Assembly (NCBI RefSeq): GCF_019097595.1
Contig: NC_080717.1
Location: 16,557,336 to 16,621,335 of the forward strand
Direction of reading: 5' to 3'
From: Hemibagrus wyckioides
Taxonomy: Eukaryota; Chordata; Actinopteri; Siluriformes; Bagridae
DNA length: 64,000 nucleotides
Shown here piece by piece: positions 49,553 to 61,544 of this stretch (positions are counted from its first letter, which is position 1; the number at the start of each line of letters is the position of its first letter). The translations under genes were made by a program, and so were the position numbers. The notes under the pieces were generated by a model, which saw only the letters and a program-made list of their open reading frames with translations, was not told where the DNA came from and made no database searches.

Positions 49553-49676
49553 ATCGTCCAATCATATGTACCCATGCTTTACAGAGTACTTTAGTAATTA
49601 TGATTCTTTAAGCAGTCACAACCTGTTGTGTTCTTTTTTTTAAAAGAACTCCGACAAACTTATTCACATATTTTTA

Positions 49677-52600
49677 TTAAACATCAAACTCTTTTTGCTT
49701 CTGAAGGAGCTCTATCATGCTCCTTGACATGTAGGGTCTCTGCAGAGTCCCGTCACTGCGCTCCAGATCATCCACTAAAGAAAGAACAAAACATGAGACC
49801 ATTCCACTGAAGCGAAAATGACACTTTTTAAAAAAATTTTTTTTTACATAAGTTGTAAATAGGATCTTCTAGCCTTTTGCTGTTAGACTGAATCAAACAC
49901 AATAATGGACAAATATATGTGTGTTCAACGATCAGATGAAGTATGTGTCTTCTAAGTGCTACTTACTGACACAGATGGTGAACGTGTCCACACCCATGCT
50001 GTAGACACTGAAGCAGCCGAGAGCAATGAAGTAGGATCCAACCATCAAGATCTTTAACAAAGAGAAAAAAGTTTGTACCACTGTAAAATCTAACCTTTAT
50101 TCTATTGTATATGTTTGTTTGTGTGTGCTGCTTGGTGGATGTGGTAGAACCTACAAGAATAGGCAGCCAGTAATAGTGTAGCAACTCTGCCTGGTAGATG
50201 TCTGCCGACACTCTGATTTCTCCAGAGAAGAAGCAGAAAGCCAAAACACCTTAAAGGACATAGGAACAAAATCTTAGTCTGTTGATCATTTCCAGCACAG
50301 GTCTGTATTTGTAATATGATGTTGTAATGTGACATTGTGTTTCACACCTATTGCTCCAACCACCAACAGTCTTGCGAAGAACAGCAGCAAGTCCGTAACT
50401 TGGTCCACCACCAGTACTCTGTGAATCATAATGTGTTAAATACTATGAAAACAAATCAAGTACATTAAAGTCATTCATCAAAAGTGAATTCAAGCTCTGA
50501 TTTGGCACACAATGCACACACAAATACACTCACACACGGTAAATCAAATGAAACATGTGAAAGATTCTTTGTGACAGCTTACCGGTCCTTGTTCCTTCCC
50601 CAGAGCATGCAGGCATTCCTAGATGACGTGAAGAAGTTGTCTCCGTAGATCGCGATCTGTATAATAACCACAAGCACATATAAATCCATATGATTAGTCA
50701 AGTTGTACACTTGTTACTTGCCAACCCATAATAAACATTAATAATGTAACATATAGCTATATAAGATTGTCACAAATGTTGGAGGTAACATTAAGGTGAC
50801 AGAAGAGGTATTAAGTGATCATTGGGGACATGTGATTTGGACATGTGATGTGCTGGGGCTGATGGGTAATGCAATTTAGAATTGATTGTGGCCACAACCA
50901 TGACAAAGGCATATTCATGTACAGTATACACCATTTAAATTCATGGTATACCTTAGTTGTCTGAATTAAACAATACATTTGCTACAATGAAATAATTAAT
51001 AACTACGTTTTTGTGAATTAATTACTGACCATTATGTAGGCATTCCTGTTAAAATATTTAATGACGGTATCCAAGACGTAGAAGCATAATCTCAGCATGA
51101 TCACCAGTGGACAACAGCACCAACTGCATCTCTGTCCACCTGGGAGAACCACAGAGTAATAATTATTAGTCTCATAAATCAGCAACATGAAATACACATA
51201 CACTAAGAATAAAGTGGCATAAAGGAGTAGGGAGAAGAGGACTGAAAATATATATATATTTTTTACCTTTGGTCACATTTTTAAGATATTGCAGCACAGT
51301 CCTGATGCCCTGGAACATGGTAACAAAGACAGCACCAAACGCCAAGGAGCCAGTATGGTACCTTCAGAAAGCAAAGTTACAGGGATTAATACAGGACGTG
51401 AGCAAAGTAGAAATGAGACCAGAGAGGAATATACCATACCGTAATGTCTGGAACAGGGCTTTGGAGAGAGTAGATCGGGCAATGTCCTGTGGTTTACTCA
51501 ATGACCAATAATAGGCACTGAAGGTTCTGGCTAGTGTGCACTGGCTCAATGTGATAATAAAATGAAGACACCAGAAACATGCCAGGAAATTATAGATCTG
51601 GAAATATTTGGCATTTCTCTGGAAAAACCCGTCTTCCTCATCATATTTAGCGAAGACACAGCGCACAGGACATTTGGGGTAGTCTGAAGCCTTGAAAGAC
51701 TAAACAGAAAAATAAAATTAGAGGGGCAAAAAGAGGAAGACAAAACAGGGTGCACAATGTGAGCAGGAAATCCAAATGAATCACTATTACAAATCAGCAC
51801 CTATAACTGTAATGTGAATCTCATACTGTTATGCTTGAAATGGCCATTTACCTTTTCTGTGTATGAACCTATTCATTTGATTGATGTGTGTGTGTGTGTG
51901 TGTGTGTCACTGACCTCTGGGACACATGTTTGATTGCCTGTGATGGCATCACATTCTGGATTTGATGAATTCAGTGCAACTTTGTAGTACACTGGCAGTC
52001 CAGAAGTAGCCAGATTTCTAAGGTAATTGTCAAGGGCACAGCTCTCATACACTAGTGATGCAAACATATTTTTTAGGTATTTTTATAGTTTTAAATGTAT
52101 TACTTATTCACTGTTCAGTACTGAATTACAGGAGGTACAGAAATGATGGGTGTGGGCAGAAAGGATACATGCTAGTCACTGCGCAGAAGCTCAGACAGAG
52201 TGTGACCAGCAGAAATGTGACCAACGGAAATGCCATTACAGAGACCATGGCACCCATTGCCCTGCACACAACACAAAGCACAAAAGTCAACAATGGCCTA
52301 AATCTATATCTTAAAGACAAAATATACTTCTTGATTGATTAGATAAATGCCGATAACAGAAAGGTTGGTTTGTATTATTTTCTGTGCTGAAAAATACTTA
52401 CTTGCTACACTGCTCCATCATTGCCAAAGCTTTCACAAATCCTTTTCTTAAACATGACACAAACAGCATCAACAGGATGAACTCCAGCAGGGACACAATC
52501 ACCACTGTAACATACACATCAGATCAAACATTATTTTCTGTTCAAGACAATGCAGTAAAGGCAGAATTTGTTTCTTATTTGAATTAACTGCCATTAACTG

Positions 52601-53292
52601 TTGCATGTTTGACTCCATGTCACTTTACAGTTTGGGATAAAGAAGCAGGAAGTACTCACACAAAGCCAGCCAGATCTCCTTCACTTGAAGGATGTCTGAC
52701 ATTGTGGATTGAAGACTGAGGTCACTCAGCATGAGCTGTGAGTTTATTATTGCCTGGTACCCCTGGTAGCACTGGTAAATGCCTAAGACAGAGAGCGCAG
52801 ACACTTTAGTCACTCAGTTATTGATTCTCTCACATGCAGGACTTGCAAGCATGTGAGTAAATCAGTATCAGCAGTATGTCAGAATCAGTGTTTAAGAAAA
52901 TCAGAAACCTACCATATGCTCCCACTGATAGAACACCGACGAGAAGCAGCACGACCACCACTGACATGCAGAATCGCATCAGCAGAATAACCACCATACT
53001 TACCACCAATGTAATCACCAGACCTCTGAGAGAGACAGAGAAATTTATACATGTTTTAAATGTATAAAATGTTTTACATTTTTTAATTCTTTTTTTAATG
53101 CATAAGATCATTGCCACTGATATGAAATTTGCTTACAGTATTATCCAATACCACGTAAAGGCAAGGTCTTCAATGATCTTGACTTTTATGGATTTCGCAT
53201 TAAATCCCGAATGGAGACCTCTGCAAACACAAGTCATTTATATCAGTCAGTACAAGACATTTATTTTAAAAATAAATAAATAAATAACAGAT

Positions 53293-53341
<49 letters not shown>

Positions 53342-55868
53342 ATGTGTGTGCGTGTGTTGTTACCTTGTAGCATCCATTATGTTCTTCAGTGTTTTTTCAT
53401 CTAAAGTTAATCCAGGGACACTGAAGTCTGATGGAATGCTCTTTGGGTCAAAACTTGGCAAACATTTTCCCTGAACTAGAGAAAGTGAGAAATCATTAAA
53501 GAACAAAACACAGGGTGAGTGATCATCATCTATTTGGCATGTACATGGTCCATACCTTTTTTGGTTGGCATATAATATGCTGGGCACAGATCTTTGTTCA
53601 GGATCTCTTGCACTGTCTGTGAAAGAATTTGTATTAAAATCTGCAGCAGAACAATTTCATGCAGAATATTACAAAGAGAGATTTATAAAGAGCTAACTAT
53701 CCAGCTTACCAGTGTGGTCCGAGCAAGGTCCAAACTAGGGTCACAAAACTCCTGTTGGAAGAATTCACTTGGTTTTGCCCCTGCAATGAATGCTTTAGGG
53801 GGCAAAAACCAAAATGCAGAGGGGCAGTTCTTGACGCACACCTACACACACACACAGAGCAAAAGTAATAGTTACAGGCCCTATAAAGGAATATGTTTTG
53901 GTGGTTATATGTTACAATATCTACAGCAACTTCACAGCATCACAGGGCATAAGAAAGATTGAAACTGCACAACCTTGTGATAAACGCTTGTGTGCTGGAA
54001 AGAGCTGCATATCTACTACATATAGCCTATTAACCTTTGTCTTTATATAGGTAAAAATATGTGAAAGTGTGTAAACATACTTGGGTTGTTGGACACTGAA
54101 GGCCCTTGAACGTTGCAGCTGTTACATTGGCTGCAGAGGCACACTTCAGCACATCAAAATAAAACACGTTGGGTTTGTCACTGAGAAGGAAAAGATACAA
54201 AAATACAAATGAGGCTTAGCACCCACACATAAATCTGATTAACATGTTTTAATTGTTTTGTGTTTAAATTGTTCTGTTTTACTTATATAATAGGAAATAC
54301 ACCAATTGTTCACTTTATTAGGAACACCTGTACACCTCTGTCTCTAGAGTTTACATAGCAAAAAAAAACTTCTGCTGTTGTATCTTATCCAACTCAAGGT
54401 CTGCTGTGTTGTGTGTTCTGAGATGCTTTTCTGATCACCAAATTTAGAAAGAATGCTTATTTGAGTCACTATAGTTTCAAGCCAGTCTGGTCATTCTCCT
54501 CTGATCAGTTATCTGAAGTACTCAAACCAGTCATTTTGTCACTAAAAAGCATGCCATGGTTAAAATCACAGAGAACACACTTCTTCCCCATTCTGCTCTT
54601 TGATCTGAACATTAAATGAAACTCTTGACCTGTATCTGCATGATTTTATGCATTGGGCTGTTGCTACATGATTGGCTGATTAGATGAATGTGCAGGTGTA
54701 GAGCTGTTCCTAATAAAATAGATAGGTGAATGTATAGCTGTAAATATCTATAGGTTATGTGTGTATCCCAGAGGCTTACACGTTGGGTCCAATTCCGCAG
54801 AATCCTCCAGCAGAGTTCTGCTCATTTATAATATATTGGGGGTTTCCATAAAGCCAAGCTGTTGAAAATTAGTCAAGATAAAAAAATTACAAATCCTGAC
54901 CATTTTAATACACATAAAGCATTTCAGGCTCGGTGTTGATAGAAAGCAGTAGTAAATGTATTATTTTATCTTACCAGCCCCCCCAAGAATAACATATCCA
55001 ACCATCGCCGCAAAGAAAATAATACAGCACAAGACATCAGTACATGCCCTAAAAGAAAAAAATAATAATAATGCATTAGTGTTCACAACTTCGTCTGTTC
55101 ATGAGGCAAAATTATAGCTACAGATTATTAAAATGATTTCTATTGTCTTAATTTAACATTTTTATACAGGTCTTACAGGTCTTGTGTCTGATGTGGATTG
55201 ATGATTGAATTTTGTTTTCTAAAGTAAACATTATGTAAAATGGTGAGTTCAGGCTTTACCTTTTCTGAACAGGGCCACTGAATGTCGGGTCATATGGGGC
55301 AGGTTCCCCTGAAAGAGAAAAAATCAATGATTTATTTAGCAGCATTTTAGAGCTTCTAAAACTATTTCTAAAAAGCAGTAAGAGCAGTATGGGGTCAAAT
55401 TCTAAAAACTACAAAAACTACAAACTATAACCAAGTTTCACATTGTGAGACAGTTGAACTGTCAGGAGATACTGGGACAGTTCCCTGCCAGGCCAGCAGG
55501 TGGCAGGTGTTTCTCTATAGCATGCTTTATGTCGATTTTTCCCTCGTGTCTTGTGGCACGTCCTTCCAATTGTTCCCATTTACCGCTTCCCATTTCCCCT
55601 AATGTCCTACCCTTTATATATCAGACATTTTGGAACTACCTTCGCTGTTGTGTATTCCAGGTATCTATCTGATAATCATGTTTTCGTTACTCGTGTTTTA
55701 TATGTTTATGTTCACGTCTGTTGTCGCGTTAGTTTTGTTTTATGTTAATAAAGTACTGCTTGGTTTTAAATCCTGCTTATGGGTCTGACTACCGATGAGA
55801 TTCGGGTTCAATCCCCGCTTCAGGCGGCGTCTCCCGACCGTTACATAGATTTTTCTTTCAGACTCAAA

Positions 55869-55907
<39 letters not shown>

Positions 55908-55954
55908 CACTTACCGTAGTCGCTGTTTTCTTCTTTATTCATCATCATTTTCAT
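49677..55954 (-). CDS. slc44a4: Choline transporter-like protein (SLC44 family, A4/A2 type), 22 coding exons
   Basis: This is a multi-pass solute carrier of the plasma membrane; relatives carry choline or thiamine pyrophosphate. Coding exons on the minus strand are 55915-55954, 55260-55308, 54975-55048, 54780-54858, 54081-54180, 53710-53841, 53556-53616, 53364-53475, 53137-53220, 52913-53025, 52660-52782, 52402-52504, 52169-52261, 51915-52017, 51440-51699, 51267-51361, 51030-51139, 50583-50656, 50348-50418, 50155-50249, 49967-50051 and 49677-49774. They sum to 2154 bases, 717 residues, close to the usual 705-710, with GT-AG introns and consistent phases. Family marks are 'YDPTFSGPVQKRACTDVLCC', 'AWLYGNPQY', 'GLQCPTTQVCVKNCPS', 'LATSGLPVYY', 'QTLRYHTGSLAFGA', 'KYFNRNAYIMIAIYGDNF', 'VDQVTDLLLFF' and 'DDLERSDGTLQRPY'. 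Cysteine pairs and NxT/S sites lie in the first large loop. The paralogue symbol is my best guess. The stop overlaps an AATAAA. Confidence 0.93.
53295..53360. repeat. (TG)n microsatellite in an SLC44 intron
   Basis: A TG run from 53295 to 53340, then an imperfect tail reaching the exon 8 donor at 53362-53363. On the transcript strand it is a CA run beginning a few bases after the donor. Confidence 0.95.
54303..54727. mobile_element. Small non-autonomous element derived from a Tc1-like family
   Basis: The ends 'ttcactttattaggaacacc' (54309) and 'gttcctaataaaatagatag' (54706) are inverted relatives, the same end type as the element at 5963-7040. The 425-base body keeps scraps of that family read in reverse ('tgattggctgattagat' at 54669, 'cttgacctgtatctgcatga' at 54625). 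It lies in the intron between SLC44 exons 4 and 5. Confidence 0.8.
55866..55906. repeat. (AAAT)n tetranucleotide repeat
   Basis: About ten AAAT units, next to the donor of the first SLC44 coding exon. Confidence 0.95.
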
Positions 55955-56111
55955 CTTCTCTGTATTTGTACTATGAAACTGAAACATATGTGTAAAACTT
56001 ATAAGTTTTATATAAATCGCTTACAAAGTTTTAATGCAGAATAATAACTATAAATAACGTGAAATAACGTTTCAGTGCCTAATAATAACAATAATAATTG
56101 TCCTGACCTAC

Positions 56112-56250
56112 CAGATAAATGAGTTTTTTTTTGTAAATTGCTCAAGAAGCGCTGAATACAAACTACACTGTTTGCAGTCGAGTAAAGAATGACCGATCAA
56201 CCGATCAACAGAACTAGAATCAGAACCAGAATCAGGATGACGTCACGCCA
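56112..56250 (-). promoter_or_regulatory. Leader exon and promoter of the SLC44 gene, with CRE
   Basis: On the minus strand an exon ends at 56112 with donor 'ATCTG|GTAGGTC'. The matching acceptor is at 55979-55980, 24 bases before the ATG-bearing exon sequence. Upstream, TGACGTCA (56238-56245) is a perfect cAMP-response element, with a further 'tgacgtg' half-type site at 56261. CG dinucleotides are enriched at 56238-56285. I infer the transcription start near 56200; no TATA box is obvious. Confidence 0.6.
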
Positions 56251-56363
56251 CGCGTAAAGGTGACGTGTGTGCGTGCGCGCGCGTACCTTACATTAAATAT
56301 ATACTGAGCAAAATATAAAAATGGTACTCAGGAGGCATATACACTAAACATTATGACACCAGA

Positions 56364-56368
<5 letters not shown>

Positions 56369-56435
<67 letters not shown>
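56369..56435. repeat. (TA)n microsatellite
   Basis: A pure AT run of about 67 bases upstream of the SLC44 promoter. It creates a false tyrosine/isoleucine tail on a minus-strand open frame. Confidence 0.96.
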
Positions 56436-56438
<3 letters not shown>

Positions 56439-56972
56439 AAACACTCTGGTCATTGAGTATTTAGGGAGTAAAGCAGCTTCATCTGATGCATTCACTGTGT
56501 CTGACAGATCCCTGGACAAATCTAAACTCATGAATCTCTGCGATGCTTTTTGTTCACTGACAGTGCACGTGTCCATGCACAAGCTTACCATAAGGCCCTG
56601 GTGGCATACACCATGTTTAGTGAAATTTGGGGGTGTTATACTGAAAAACAGATTTAAACACCCCAACACAGTTTCTGTGTTCTCAGTTGTCCACCTGGTG
56701 GCCCTGAGGTGCTCTGACCTTCGTTGCTGCTTGCAGCTATATTTAGTAGGGGTAGTAGTGTTGATGTTTTCTGTTGTTTCTGATGTTCCTGTTGTTTGTA
56801 TTGTCTTACAGTTGCTTTGGCAACATACACGCATTAAAAAATCATGCCGATAATGCTGTTAATTTGTTAGTAATACATAACTGGTATCAATACTACACCA
56901 GTGGATCCACTGTGCAATATATCCAATGTGTCAGAAAGGTCTGAGTTATGTCTGCTTTGTGTTTTATATATA
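56436..56972. other. No gene seen
   Basis: An overlapping pair of open frames (118 and 155 codons) occurs here, but neither looks like a known protein and the longer one runs into the TA repeat. It is possibly an old repeat. Confidence 0.4.
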
Positions 56973-57190
56973 TATGCAGGCCAGTCATGTTCCTCCACAC
57001 CAGACTCACTCATCCATGTCTTTATGGACCTTGCTTTGTGCACTGGTGTGCAGTCATGTTGGAACAGGAAGGGGTCATCCCCAAACTCTTCCCACAAAGT
57101 TGGAAGCATGAAATTGTCCAAAATGTCTTGGTATGGTGAAGCATTAAGAGTTCCTTTCACTGGAACTAAGGGGCCAAGCCCAACCCCTGA
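56973..57190 (-). mobile_element. Tc1 fragment of the 12.4-kb family, minus strand
   Basis: On the minus strand this encodes part of the transposase catalytic domain: 'KGTLNASPYQDILDNFMLPT', '[17 protein letters not shown]', 'SGVEEHDWPA'. It matches the transposase at 13150-13345 almost residue for residue with scattered changes. Both ends of the element are missing; it breaks off before the glutamate motif. Confidence 0.9.
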
Positions 57191-58040
57191 ATTCAGTGAT
57201 TTGGAGGGGTGCCAGCACCACTAATCCATTTTAAAGTGTAATAAAGTATTAATAACGTTGACGTTAATTTTAATCATCATTTCTTTTCTTTATTCTTAAT
57301 TATTCTAAATATAAATATGTAAAATGTTTATATTTACATTTGTTTAAAAAAATCTCAGCATGCAAAGCCTTTAATTGCCTGAAGAGGGCATAGAAACACA
57401 AGATATCTCTGTTTTTTGTGGTTGGAGGAGGAGGGGGGTCAAAACAAAACAAAAAATCAGCTAGAAATCTATCATATTTAATCATTCATTCATCTACAGT
57501 AACTTCTTTGTCCTGGTCAGTGTTGCAGTGAAGCTGGAAGGTACTGCACAGATCATTTACTTTCCTCACACAAGACAAATGTGCACAATATACATTTCCC
57601 CTCAGAGGTACTCATAAGGTGCTGAATATAGTAGGTCTAATACTGTACTGTTAACCAGCATATTATGAATAAATATCTTATAGCAAATACTTTAGTGACT
57701 GCTATGAATTAATCAGTAAATACAGTGAAAATCATAGGAAAGGTATATATGTACTCTAGCTGTACTCTAGATGTATGGATTGTAGCTCCGGGCCCACTGA
57801 TATATCCTCAAAGAGATTTAGAGAAATTTATTTTTAAGAAAACTTCTATCACTTTCACAGGAAAATAATATATATACAGACATTTTTAAGGCAAATCTTT
57901 AAGTAGACCACTCCAATGTCATGCCCTTGTACTGTGGAATTTATTGTTTATTCAAAGTTTTGTTTCCTGCGGCTTGTCTGAACAGAGCGATCCCCATTTT
58001 TACTATACCATGTGGAAAAATATTTCGGTCCACACGAAAG
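57191..58040. other. No gene seen
   Basis: AT-rich sequence between the Tc1 fragment and the LTR-like block. A G-rich patch is at 57424-57440. Confidence 0.4.
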
Positions 58041-58059
58041 GTTCACTATCTAACACTAC

Positions 58060-58520
58060 TCTGTTAACATGTTGTAATTATCTGACTCCTAACTCCACAT
58101 TGACCCGACAGCTCAGCTTGTGCAAGACTCTAACTAAAGAAGACGAATTCATGCAGACTGGATGACTGCAGATACGAGGTTTTATTTGCAGTCAGCGCTG
58201 ATACAAGAATTGAGGTGCTCACGCATGATCATCCCAACAACCTCTAAAATGGCGTCTCAATACACAGTCCTTTTATACATTTTTCTTATGTATGTATGTC
58301 TTTCTCACATGTTCTCACGCTAACACCTCTTTGCTGAGAAAGTCCCACCTATTTTTCTTTTGGAACATTAGGTTCTTTTTGGACACCATTATCTTTTAAT
58401 TTGTAACTTTTCCACATACCATTATAATCAAATTTTCAAGGATTATTGTATAAAAAATATGGGCGTTTTCGCCCTTATCAGTAGGACTTTATCCAGCTCA
58501 CTTTCATCAAACAGCTCATT
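58060..58520 (-). mobile_element. LTR-like sequence, minus strand (possible solo LTR)
   Basis: On the minus strand the order is as follows: an NF-kB-like 'GGGACTTTCT' (58346 region), a TATA box 'TATAAAAGG' (58271-58279), about 90 bases, and a poly(A) signal AATAAA (58185 region). The signal sits in the loop of a hairpin whose 8-base stem is TGACTGCA/TGCAGTCA (58165-58196). A TATA box so close to a poly(A) signal in a hairpin is typical of the U3-R region of retroviral LTRs. I could not fix the ends, and found no second LTR, primer-binding site or gag/pol/env nearby. It may be a solo LTR. Confidence 0.45.
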
Positions 58521-58537
58521 TGAACACAGAGGACAGC

Positions 58538-58985
58538 ATGGGTAAGTTCTCAGGGCCATGGCTCCATTGTTGTTGCTTAAATTTAATTATCATTATTCTT
58601 CTTATTAAATTTTTGTACTAGCCGTTCCCTTGTGTATCTTTCTGCATATTTAATCCTAGATATTTCTCCTGGAACTATCATTGCCATTCAAAGCGCCCTA
58701 TATGAGCTCAGGGACGAGATCTATCCCTCTCGAGGTGTCAACACACTCATATCTTGGCACGATGACCCTGGGCACATCCCCAACCCTGGCTGCTTTGATT
58801 TTGACACTCCTGTCCGAGTTGTCCCCACTGCTGAGAAGGCCTGCCAGACTGACGCCATCAACACTGCCACTCGCTTTTCACAGGCCGTGCAGACTACATA
58901 CAAAGCTAACAAACGCAGCCAGGCTTCTCGACCTGCATATCGTGTTAAACCTTATGTTGTCAAACCCAAACGATCTAATCAATAA
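58538..58985 (+). CDS. Compact two-exon ORF of unknown function
   Basis: A TATA-like 'tgtataaaaaa' at 58447 is followed by an ATG at 58538, and one base later by the donor 'g|gtaagttctc' (exon end 58541). A good acceptor 'tttaatcctag' ends at 58659. The phase-1 join keeps frame with the open frame 58660-58985, predicting 109 residues. The stop codon (58983-58985) lies inside AATAAA (58981-58986), an economy often seen in viral genes. The ORF is richer in G+C than its surroundings. It has an acidic/proline-containing front ('DDPGHIPNPGCFDFDTP') and a basic tail ('KPYVVKPKRSNQ'). I do not recognise the family. It may be a viral or retroelement accessory gene, or a host gene. Confidence 0.5.
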
Positions 58986-58986
58986 A

Positions 58987-61544
58987 TGATACCTGATAAC
59001 TCAATCATGGTGTCCCCTGGTTATTTTACACAAGTTCAAACAAGAATCCATTCATATACACTCTTAAGTATAAAATTATTTCCCACAACCACTAGTGACT
59101 AAAAAGTTGTTTCAGATTCCAGGATTTCTAAAGACTCACCAAGCTGAGACACTGAGCAAGGCCTTCAAGTCTCATTTGTAATAGCTTTGCATGAAAATTG
59201 CCTCCAAATAAACACACTTGTCAGTTTGTTTCTATGCCTAATTATTACACTTTTAGAGGGAAATAGATCTTCTAAATAAATAGAAATAGATAGGTGTTTT
59301 GGATAAATTAGGGTTCTTAGCATCCTAAAATGGTTCAATTACAAGTTTTCTGATGTTTTCCTGATGCCTGAAAATTCTGAACACTTTAACAAAACAAAAC
59401 ACAAATTCATAAACATGCTGACATGAAGTCAAAGCAGAATGCTAGGTCCTTAACGAACATCACCTGCTCATTGCTGATTGGACACAGCCTATGACCGTTA
59501 CAATGAAGAAGACTTGCACTTTTTCATTGCAACATAAAGGCTTAACGCAAAGTTACGTATTGCTTTAATCTAAATACCTGGCTTCCTTTAGTTGGGGTTT
59601 CAGCATACACATGCTAAAATTAATGGTGTCAATATGACCACATATGGAAAAATTACTTCATATGAATGCCCTGGTGAAAAATAAAATTAAGATAAATTGC
59701 GTAAATTAAGATTTTACTGTAAACATCTTCCACCTTTCTGTTTTAAATAGTCTCTCAGACTGATACATGCTTTAGCCAAGGTCTTTCAGGAAGGACTTAC
59801 CCTTTCTGTTTCTGTAAGATGTAGATTTAAACAAGTGCTCTTTAAAGAAAAACCTCAGCAGTGTGCATCTAATTTTTCTACTACACTATTTAATATTATC
59901 CTTCTCTTTTCTTTTTTACTTGTCCCTCATGTCCTCTTAGCTCATCTGATCAGTCCTCTTTCTACTTTTCCCTTCAATGGGTCTGTCTGTAGTTTCTGTC
60001 ATTATGATGTCTGCCTAGATGAAAGACCCACTTAGATGGAGATCTGTCCAGGGAATATAAGAGCCACAGCTAAGGTGCATTAGTAACCACACAGATGTAC
60101 ATTTTGTACAACGGTAGCTGTGGTGTTATTTTGCTGATTACTGCATATGTAATGAGACAGGATCTCATCAGTTAATGAATTAGTCTGTGATTAGTGAATA
60201 TCTTTCACCTGCTCCTAGTTGTTTCAGTGCAGAATCTTTAAAAGAAAACAAAAGCTATAAATGCTGTATTGCAGTTTTAGCTTATAATGTGTGCTAATCC
60301 TTCTGTGCATGTATGTGTGTGTATGTGTCTGTGGCACTGCTCTGTCTCTTTGGCTTTTTGTTAAGAGCTGTGTCACATGGAAGCAGGCCTGCAACAGAAG
60401 ATAAAGGCTGAATAGGGAGGCCACCTTCCTCCAGCCGCTGCCTTAAAGTGACCTTTCCTATTGAACATGTTCAATCTCATTGACGTTAACAGCATGGGAA
60501 AAAGAATGACTTAGAGCTGACCTCTTTGTGATTTAACTGGTGGAGTGAAATGATCCCAGTTGGATCACAGAGCATGGTTAGGTGTCCAGTTTCTGTAACA
60601 GAACTAGAAACTGTCCTAATATCACAGGAGAATGAATGGTATGATATGGAATGAAATGCAGTCATGAACTCTTACTGTAGCATAATCCAGTAGGAATTGG
60701 TGGCAGTTTATTAATTGCATCATACTGCTGCTAAATTAATAAATATGTGACAACTTTGGCTACATTTTTAGGACTTTAGGACACACACATTTCACTTTCA
60801 AGACAGTATGCACTAATTGTCTGTTTATCAGTGATCATCAAGCAGTGGTGTTGGCCTTCTTCTGGATCAGGCTCCATTCTGCTGGACCAAGAGCATACTG
60901 CAAGTTTCATCCAGCCATCATACAGATAGAGAGAAGAGACAGAGTGATGTGTGATGGAAGACAGAGCAGTTAGGGAGTGTGACAGAGGGAGACAGAGAGG
61001 TAAAGACCATATTGCTGTCTAGAGAAGAGCAGGGAGACATCAGCAACACTGGAGCAGCATGTCTCAAATGATGAGGTACACTTACAGTAGGGTGAGACAC
61101 AAACAGGTAAAGAATTATACAAATACCTTAACCCTGTGTCTGTTATTTATTTTCTGTGCACCTTAAAGAAGGACATGTCTTTGTGTAATGTCAAATAATA
61201 TTGGATATTAATGGTTCCATGTGGCTGAGTGGTTTTGTATTTGGGGGAAGAGTAACATCAGATTGGGACTGTGCTCTCCTAAGTAGTATAGCATACTACA
61301 CACACACACACACACACACACAGAGTTGACCAGTGCTACAGACCTGTAAAAATAAGTAACAGTCTGTCAGGGTGGCTTGCTTGAAAAGCTTTAATTCCAA
61401 ACAAAACATATCTAAAAAAAAGCACTTCTTTATTTAACTGTGTTTAATTATTTATTAGGTACAGTGAAGACACCAATTTGCTTAGTCATTAAAACACTTT
61501 CTCTCTCCTTTTAGTCACCTCTAATATAGTCACCATCATTACCC
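58987..61544. other. No gene recognised
   Basis: AT-rich sequence with a (CA)n run at 61300-61321. 'atgtctcaaatgatgag|gta' at 61060-61076 is a possible tiny first exon. Nothing else is supported. Confidence 0.4.

Noticed and set aside
52018..52067. Earlier acceptor for SLC44 exon 14 (reading YESCALDNYLRN)
   Set aside because: It does not match the phase of exon 13; the acceptor at 52018-52019 restores frame and aligns with the family.
56367..56853. 155- and 118-codon frames near 56.5 kb
   Set aside because: They overlap on opposite strands, one ends in the TA repeat, and neither resembles a known protein.
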